Both the position numbers and the translations under genes were made by a program. A DNA stretch of 23,110 nucleotides from a virus. The notes under the pieces were generated by a model. That model did no database searches. It had not been told where the DNA came from and saw only the letters and a list, made by a program, of their open reading frames with translations. Position 1 is the stretch's first letter, and every line of letters starts with the position of its first letter. The stretch is taken from positions 1-23,110 of IMG/VR virus record IMGVR_UViG_3300029267_004588; one strand, given 5' to 3'. Shown here piece after piece: positions 19,106-23,110 of this stretch.

Positions 19106-19381
19106 AATGATAACCTCCCTAAAATTTTAATTAAGATTTTAGACTTGTTTTTTGTCTATGGTTTAATTATAAAATATAAATTTAGTTTCATTTTGTATGG
19201 TTTTTGTACTAATTATGTATTGATTTTGGATTGTGGGGTAGTTTATAAAAGCGACTTCTAGAGGTTTATTTTTTAAACTAATAGAAGTTGATAAAAACAA
19301 AACATAATAATGTAAGATAAGATAAATTATAAAAAGCAAAAAATATAAAATTTACTCTTTACACTTTTTCACTAAAAGAAC
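19106..19381. other. Gene-free spacer with long imperfect hairpin (19252-19290)
   Basis: No coding frame is supported here. CGACTTCTA (19252-19260) pairs with TAGAAGTTG (19282-19290) using a G-U pair that is valid only in plus-strand RNA, and inside it GTTTA pairs with TAAAC. Neither strand has a good T tail. The hairpin lies between the divergent 96-residue gene and the rightward island. Confidence 0.45.
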
Positions 19382-19410
19382 TTAACAAACTGAAAAAACT
19401 ATGATATTAT
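19382..19410 (+). promoter_or_regulatory. Rightward promoter of small island
   Basis: TTAACA (19382-19387), a 17-nt spacer and TATTAT (19405-19410), with TG one base before the -10 box (extended -10). It drives the ribbon-helix-helix gene starting at 19454. Confidence 0.75.
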
Positions 19411-19453
19411 ATATATAAACAAATATAAAAAACACTTAAAGGAGTAATAGGAT

Positions 19454-19621
19454 ATGAAATATATAAGTTTTACAACAAATGATGATTTTCACCGTGAATT
19501 AAAAATTTTGGCACTACAAAATAATAAAAGTTTAAAAAATTATATACTTGATTGTATGGAAAAAGAATTATTTAGACAAACAGGAAAAGATATTAGTTAT
19601 GAACTGAAAAAATGTGAATAA
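19454..19621 (+). CDS. Ribbon-helix-helix (CopG/Arc-like) DNA-binding protein
   Basis: This 55-residue protein has AAAGGAGTAATAGGAT before the ATG. It has the RHH layout: a strand YISFTTNDDF, helix 1 HRELKILALQNN and helix 2 SLKNYILDCMEKELF, then a polar tail. The pattern of a Thr-rich strand, Leu/Ala helix 1 and Ser-Leu before helix 2 is typical of CopG, Arc and antitoxin DNA-binding dimers. It is the first gene of the rightward island and may autoregulate the promoter 44 bp upstream. The downstream genes are decayed, so its regulon may be lost. Confidence 0.8.
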   Translation: MKYISFTTNDDFHRELKILALQNNKSLKNYILDCMEKELFRQTGKDISYELKKCE

Positions 19622-19645
19622 AAAAACATTAGGAGCAAATTTGAT

Positions 19646-19979
19646 ATGACTAAAAAAGAATTAAATCAATATCATAAGGAATATCAAAAAAAATATTATG
19701 AAGAAAATAAAGAAAAGATTAAAGAAAAGAGAAAAATGTATTATGAGAAAAATAAGGAAAAAATAAAAAAGTATTCTAAAAAATATTATAAGAAAAACAA
19801 AAAAAAACTAGATAAATATAATAAAAAATTATAGAATTAAAAATAAAGAAAATTTGAAAGAATATTGGATTAAATATGGAACAGAAAACCGTACTTTAAT
19901 AAAGAAAAAAAGAATTGAAAGAGAGATGAGAAATAATGATAATGTCAAAAAAAAGAAGATAAAAAAGATAAAGAGGTAG
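19646..19979 (+). pseudogene. Lys/Tyr-rich repeat protein interrupted by a frameshift
   Basis: AGGAG precedes the ATG. The first 62 codons encode repeats of about 15 residues (KKYYEENKEKIKEKRKMYY, then KNKEKIKKYSKKYYKKNK) and stop at 19834. Moving to the +1 frame in the A6 run at about 19823-19828 continues the repeat directly (NYRIKNKENLKEYW, then ENRTLIKKKRIEREMRNN) up to the stop at 19979. A single extra A would explain the break. Such repeats occur in phage proteins next to endonuclease domains, but no HNH motif is visible here. A sequencing error or programmed shift is possible. Confidence 0.65.
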
Positions 19980-20042
19980 TGAAATACGACCAACTCAGCA
20001 AACGGAAAATAACAGTAATAAATGAAAGTTGACTATAAGTAG

Positions 20043-20285
20043 CAAATTAGAAAAAATGAGATATTAAAGAATTTAGGCATACAATATAAAAACAATGAAC
20101 AATGGATTTTGAAAGCAAAATATAAAGATAAAGGGTATGCAGTTTCTAAAACTTTTACAATAGATTCTGAACCACCAATAGTTAAGATTAATACTAGGTG
20201 GACACAAAGGGGTAGGGAATTTTTATACTACAAATTAAAAGAAAATGGTATTTTGCCTATAATAGAAAAAGCACCCCAAATTTAA
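20043..20285 (+). pseudogene. C-terminal remnant of a phage antirepressor
   Basis: An open frame of 80 codons without a plausible start encodes ILKNLGIQYKNNEQWILKAK, then YKDKGYAVSKTFTID, INTRWTQRGREFLYYKLKEN and GILPIIE. The order W-(I/V)-L..KYKDKGY, then WTQ.GR.F.Y..L...GILP is that of the C-terminal domain of KilAC-type phage antirepressors, which normally inactivate the prophage repressor. The N-terminal DNA-binding part is missing and upstream frames are closed. It overlaps the converging gene at 20282 by 4 bp. This suggests descent from a temperate phage. Confidence 0.72.
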
Positions 20286-20974
20286 TTAGAGTACCTATCT
20301 AGAATTTTTAACATATTATTTTTTTTATTAACTATACCATCGTAAGAATATCCCAATTTAGTTGCAATTAAATTTAAGGGATATTTTTTTTTGTAATACA
20401 TTTCACATATATTTTTGTATGTTGGATACATATCAAATATACTTTCTAAAATTCCAGCGAAATCATTTTTTTGTTTTAAAATATAATATTTTATTATTTT
20501 ACTTTCTATTTGTGAATATTTATTTTTTCTACCAAGTAATCCGTTTGGAGAGTTTGTATTAATATTATAAAATTCAATTGTATTCAAGGCAATAATGATA
20601 GAAAAAATAATTTCTAAAAATAGATTATTAAATGTATGTGCAAATATTAGAAAGTTTAAAACATATAAAAAACTTAAAGAGAAGCAACCTAAAACGGTTG
20701 AGTGTATTACTTTATACGAAACATTCGCCTCATTTTGAAGATTTTCAAATCTATCCCTAATTGATGTGAATAAAAATATAAATAGTAAAAAATTTGAAAA
20801 TAAATTAAATTTAAAAGCAATATAACCATAAATGGCAATCCACATAAAAAACTGAATAGAATTGTAAATATTTAAAAGAATAGAATCTTGTTCTATTCTA
20901 AATATTTTATATATTATTTTAGTTATAAACATTGGTATTTCATCTAAAATAAACAAAACGGATTTTTTAAACAA
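20282..20974 (-). CDS. Membrane protein with C-terminal helix-turn-helix-like domain
   Basis: This 230-residue protein starts at TTG with AGGA upstream. About four membrane helices occupy 37-140 (FFMWIAIYGYIAFKF, FLLFIFLFTSI, VLGCFSLSFLYVLNFLIFA, LEIIFSIIIALNTI). After a linker, residues 185-228 read YKNICEMYYKKKYPLNLIAT then KLGYSYDGIVNKKNNMLKIL, which resembles sigma-region-4-like or RinA/ArpU-type helix-turn-helix sequences (YY.KK..L..IA..LGYS....). A membrane-tethered regulator is possible. The pairing of H and C in VIHSTVLGC recalls AgrB-type peptidases only superficially. It follows a 27-residue peptide gene and the holin-like genes. Confidence 0.68.
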   Translation of the reverse strand: MFKKSVLFILDEIPMFITKIIYKIFRIEQDSILLNIYNSIQFFMWIAIYGYIAFKFNLFSNFLLFIFLFTSIRDRFENLQNEANVSYKVIHSTVLGCFSLSFLYVLNFLIFAHTFNNLFLEIIFSIIIALNTIEFYNINTNSPNGLLGRKNKYSQIESKIIKYYILKQKNDFAGILESIFDMYPTYKNICEMYYKKKYPLNLIATKLGYSYDGIVNKKNNMLKILDRYSN

Positions 20975-20989
20975 AATAAATTCCTGCCT

Positions 20990-21073
20990 TTACCCTTTTA
21001 TTTTGTTGATTATTTCTGAATTCATATTTAAATCATTTCCTTTTAATAAACCAGTCGCTAATTCTCTTTTCAT
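20990..21073 (-). CDS. Possible 27-residue peptide gene
   Basis: The ATG has AAAGGTGGTGAG upstream. The peptide starts MKRELATGLLKGNDLNMNSE and ends INKIKG. It fits exactly between the 173-residue membrane protein and the TTG-started membrane/HTH gene, whose ribosome binding site follows its stop. It has no signal peptide or Cys. A leader peptide or small regulator is possible. The evidence is limited to spacing and the ribosome binding site. Confidence 0.45.
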   Translation of the reverse strand: MKRELATGLLKGNDLNMNSEIINKIKG

Positions 21074-21087
21074 ATTTCTCACCACCT

Positions 21088-21609
21088 TTAATAAAAATTT
21101 TTAAGAATAAAATAATATGCATACACCAAAAATAATGTACTCATTGTTGTGGATGCTATTTTTATGAAATTCATATCTTTTTTTTGTAAATTTTCAGTAT
21201 ATTCTTTGTCTAATACTGCCCCAATTAAAATTAAAGGCAACCAAGAATATATTATTGAATAAAAACCTTGGTATCCAATATTTAAATTATTAAAAATTAT
21301 TTTTTCGAAGAAAAGTTTTAAAATAATTATAATATTTATCCTAAACAAAACATAATCTATTCTTATTTCAGGATGATTTCTCTTATAAACCATACTGGCA
21401 AAAAAAGTCCAAATAAGCATTCTAGCAAAAATAATATAACCGAAATATTCAAAATCGCTTATCATTTCATATAGAATGTAACTTGCATTGCCAACTAAAC
21501 CAGCAACTAAAAAATCTCTTGTTTTTAGTTTAAAATGGCAAATTGAAAGAAAAAATATAATTCCATTTAAAAAACTAATTATGAAAGAAATTAATATCAT
21601 TTTATCCAT
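21088..21609 (-). CDS. Polytopic membrane protein in lysis region
   Basis: This 173-residue protein has about five hydrophobic segments: near 4-24 (ILISFIISFLNGIIFFLSI), 33-47, 56-75 (FGYIIFARMLIWTFFASMVY), 113-133 (GFYSIIYSWLPLILIGAVL) and 148-170 (IASTTMSTLFLVYAYYFIL). GAGGAGGAAAAATAA precedes the ATG, which directly follows the stop of the holin-like gene. No family is recognised. Co-transcription with the holin candidates suggests a role in lysis timing or membrane remodelling, but position is the only evidence. Confidence 0.72.
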   Translation of the reverse strand: MDKMILISFIISFLNGIIFFLSICHFKLKTRDFLVAGLVGNASYILYEMISDFEYFGYIIFARMLIWTFFASMVYKRNHPEIRIDYVLFRINIIIILKLFFEKIIFNNLNIGYQGFYSIIYSWLPLILIGAVLDKEYTENLQKKDMNFIKIASTTMSTLFLVYAYYFILKNFY

Positions 21610-22020
21610 TTATTTTTCCTCCTCTACCTTGTTTTTCTTTTCAGAATTCTTTTTAAATTCTTTTGTAATTTTAAATAGTGTAGGTATATAAAGGAGGGTC
21701 AATAAAATGGAAAGTGTAGTTTCAGTATTAATTTCTAGTTCAAACCCAACAGTTTTAAATAAATCACCAACTGGGATAGAACTGTTTTTAATAAAAATAT
21801 TGATACATAAAACTAGCAAAGCAGATAAAATTATTTGTTTATATTGCAAAATCAGAATTTGTTTATTTTTCGCATCTTTCGATTTTAGATTAAAATCCCT
21901 AGTTATAGTCAAAAATAATACAGTGTCTATTATACACCAAAGCACGAAAAAAAGCAAATCCTTTGCTGAAATTATGTGTATGAAAAAATTTTCTATTAAT
22001 TCTTTAAAAAAGACCAACAT
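21610..22020 (-). CDS. Holin-like membrane protein (three helices)
   Basis: This 136-residue protein has AGGAGGGCGAA before its ATG. Three hydrophobic segments are visible: near 22-40 (LLFFVLWCIIDTVLFLTI), 60-79 (YKQIILSALLVLCINIFI) and 103-118 (TTLSILLTLLYIPTLF). It ends in a highly charged tail (KKNSEKKNKVEEEK), the usual build of class I phage holins of 120-150 residues. Holins collect in the membrane and release the endolysin at a set time. It lies two genes after the endolysin in the transcript. Assignment rests on topology and location, not a family motif. Confidence 0.62.
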   Translation of the reverse strand: MLVFFKELIENFFIHIISAKDLLFFVLWCIIDTVLFLTITRDFNLKSKDAKNKQILILQYKQIILSALLVLCINIFIKNSSIPVGDLFKTVGFELEINTETTLSILLTLLYIPTLFKITKEFKKNSEKKNKVEEEK

Positions 22021-22042
22021 TTCGCCCTCCTAGTATTTTATA

Positions 22043-22243
22043 TCAAAAACCGATGCGATTAGTAGGATTATTAAGTGTTGCAAATAGCGAAATAAAACCC
22101 AATAAAAAAATAATAGTTTTTTTATTTTTTAGAATAAAATCAGGCAATTCCTCATCATTTTTAGCAGAAAACCAACCCAAAACAATTGCTGAAAAAGTTC
22201 CTAACCAAACAACCCAACTCTGAAAACGGATTAAAATGTCCAT
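22043..22243 (-). CDS. Small holin candidate, phiLC3-like
   Basis: The start ATG at 22243 has AAAGGAGGTGGTTTT upstream; a longer frame to 22297 would overlap the previous gene and lacks a site. The 66-residue protein has a hydrophobic segment near 9-25 (WVVWLGTFSAIVLGWFSA) and a second near 43-57 (TIIFLLGFISLFATL), ending NNPTNRIGF. Two helices with a C-terminal segment like the DPTTKG motif of phiLC3-type holins make a small holin likely. Presence of another holin-like gene next to it suggests a holin/antiholin pair. Confidence 0.62.
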   Translation of the reverse strand: MDILIRFQSWVVWLGTFSAIVLGWFSAKNDEELPDFILKNKKTIIFLLGFISLFATLNNPTNRIGF

Positions 22244-22257
22244 AAAACCACCTCCTT

Positions 22258-22386
22258 TTATTTTAAAATTTTTAATACTAACCAAATTAAAAAGCAAATT
22301 AAATACAATACAATTAAAAATTTAATAAATTTATAGAGCATATAACACAGCACAAAAACAATTGCTAAAAATACCAAAACTCCCAT
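22258..22386 (-). CDS. 42-residue hydrophobic protein between endolysin and holin
   Basis: The peptide MGVLVFLAIVFVLCYMLYKF is followed by IKFLIVLYLICFLIWLVLKI and LK: two hydrophobic segments and almost nothing else. It starts 8 bp after the endolysin stop and ends just before the GGAGG of the holin gene. The ribosome binding site is weak (AAAG), so it may be translated by coupling to the endolysin. It could be a small pinholin or a membrane-active accessory; size and location are the evidence. Confidence 0.6.
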   Translation of the reverse strand: MGVLVFLAIVFVLCYMLYKFIKFLIVLYLICFLIWLVLKILK

Positions 22387-22393
22387 TTATTCT

Positions 22394-23110
22394 TTACTTT
22401 TCTATGACTGGCATTCTGTTTGTTTCATCCCAAGAAACTTTAAAACCTAATTTTTCTAAATCACGAAGTTTAATATAATTTGTACCAGCATCTAAAATTG
22501 AAGAAACTGTTTTTTCTTCTCCATCAAATAAAACTTTAGTATCTTTTGGTGAATTTAATTTTTCAATTACAGGCATTTTTTTATTTTCATCATAAGAAAT
22601 TTTTAATTCCATTTTATCTAAATCTCTTAATCTTACATAATTTTCTTCCTTTTCTAAAATAGCAGAAACAGTTTGTTCCTTATTTTCCATTAAAACTTTT
22701 AAATCTCTTAACATATATTTTTTCTCCTCTTTATTTGTCGTGGTTGAATTTCCAGTAGACATCTCCCATTTCATTTTCACATCATTTGGCATAACATATT
22801 TTTTACTTGATATATCACTAACTGTTCTGCCATTTGTAAATTGGCAATGGGGTCTGTCCACAGGGTTTGTCCAATGTCCTCCCCATTCTCCTCCCATTTC
22901 AGTCCATATTTTGCCTACTGCTTCAAAAAAAGCAATATCCTTGAATTCTTGTCCTTTAATATTTTTGCAAAAATCGAAAGCGAGGCGATGGTTGTGCAAT
23001 GATTGTCCACCTCTTAATTTCGTAACTATTGGTCTTTGATTAAACAACATATTTTGGTACTCATTATCGCGATAAGTTGAAGTTATTAATACTGGCAAAC
23101 CTTTTTCTTT
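22394..23110 (-). CDS. Endolysin: M15 peptidase with two wall-binding repeats (5' end outside window)
   Basis: The visible 239 codons run off the right edge. TTG at 23098 is probably internal, since the frame continues as KEKG before LPVLITSTYRDNEYQNML, as expected for the family. The M15A-type L-Ala-D-Glu peptidase core has the zinc motif SLHNHRLAFDF (usual SxHxxGxAxD, with Gly replaced by Arg), EMGGEWGGHW and DRPHCQF, giving ligands His, Asp and His. Two repeats of about 45 residues follow (TVSAILEKEENYVRLRDLDK and TVSSILDAGTNYIKLRDLEK), like the stalk repeats of Cu-amine-oxidase N-terminal type found in surface proteins of clostridia and relatives, and may bind the wall. It cleaves peptidoglycan peptides at lysis. 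Holin candidates follow. Confidence 0.92.
   Translation of the reverse strand, partial: KEKGLPVLITSTYRDNEYQNMLFNQRPIVTKLRGGQSLHNHRLAFDFCKNIKGQEFKDIAFFEAVGKIWTEMGGEWGGHWTNPVDRPHCQFTNGRTVSDISSKKYVMPNDVKMKWEMSTGNSTTTNKEEKKYMLRDLKVLMENKEQTVSAILEKEENYVRLRDLDKMELKISYDENKKMPVIEKLNSPKDTKVLFDGEEKTVSSILDAGTNYIKLRDLEKLGFKVSWDETNRMPVIEK

Noticed and set aside
20282-21073. AgrB/AgrD-like quorum pair (membrane protein plus 27-residue peptide).
   Set aside because: His-Cys spacing is off by one from the AgrB active site, the peptide lacks a Cys or Ser ring region and acidic tail, and the membrane protein ends in a helix-turn-helix-like domain.
21707-22033. 108-codon plus-strand frame with AGGAGGG-like sequence upstream, opposite the holin-like gene.
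   Set aside because: The frame is antisense to a well-supported gene with its own site and membrane pattern; no terminator or promoter supports rightward transcription.
22244-22297. N-terminal extension of the small holin candidate.
   Set aside because: It overlaps the 42-residue gene and contains the ribosome binding site AAAGGAGGTGG; the internal ATG at 22243 is clearly better.
1-23110. Integrase, attachment site, tRNA or insertion sequence.
   Set aside because: No tyrosine or serine recombinase motif, tRNA cloverleaf or transposase was recognised in any frame.

Overview
The window is a very AT-rich, gene-dense segment of a tailed double-stranded DNA phage or prophage. Both edges fall inside leftward genes: a terminase small subunit at the left and an endolysin at the right. 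Strong AGGAGG-type ribosome binding sites, TTGACA-17-TATAAT promoters, the standard stop codons and an M15-type endolysin with wall-binding repeats suggest a low-GC host, either Bacillota such as clostridia or Fusobacteriota. The sequence alone does not settle which. No integrase, tRNA, rRNA, CRISPR array or insertion sequence is visible. Virion head and tail genes probably lie beyond the left edge after the terminase and, if the genome is circular or terminally redundant, beyond the right edge before the endolysin.

Read right to left on the minus strand, the layout is as follows. (1) 22.0-23.1 kb holds a lysis cassette: M15 endolysin, a 42-residue two-helix protein, a phiLC3-like holin candidate and a three-helix holin-like protein. 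Further membrane proteins follow at 20.3-21.6 kb, including a TTG-started protein that appears to join membrane helices to a C-terminal helix-turn-helix. (2) 19.4-20.3 kb is a small rightward island with its own promoter: a ribbon-helix-helix gene, a frameshifted Lys/Tyr repeat gene and the C-terminal remnant of a phage antirepressor. (3) 13.9-19.1 kb is a run of mostly unrecognised late-type genes. It includes a probable beta-helix spike with a collagen-like linker, a pair of diverged paralogues, and a 96-residue membrane protein set apart by a strong terminator. (4) 11.8-13.8 kb is a rightward four-gene operon: two membrane proteins, a PspA/IM30 homologue and a membrane-anchored coiled-coil protein. 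It is driven from a promoter embedded in ten copies of an 8-bp repeat. (5) 8.0-11.4 kb is the replication module: a small RHH-like protein, a winged-helix initiator with iteron-like internal repeats, a DnaC-like loader and a DnaB helicase. (6) 0.5-7.2 kb is the recombination module: an RHH-like small protein, YqaJ exonuclease, RecT, SSB, several small genes, a DUF1064-DUF3310 fusion and a phage-borne DNA polymerase III beta clamp. The terminase small subunit follows.

The replication and recombination genes form a coherent unit. The initiator, loader and helicase would open the phage origin. The phage clamp would recruit the host polymerase, since no polymerase gene is seen. YqaJ, RecT and SSB would carry out single-strand annealing recombination. 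Two intergenic regions (7.6-8.05 kb and 11.48-11.84 kb) contain near-consensus divergent promoters coupled to intrinsic terminators with no convincing ORF between, so they look like small-RNA loci. Several small genes shorter than 60 codons were found by hand. At least one seems to start at ATT, and the terminase small subunit may start at ATA.
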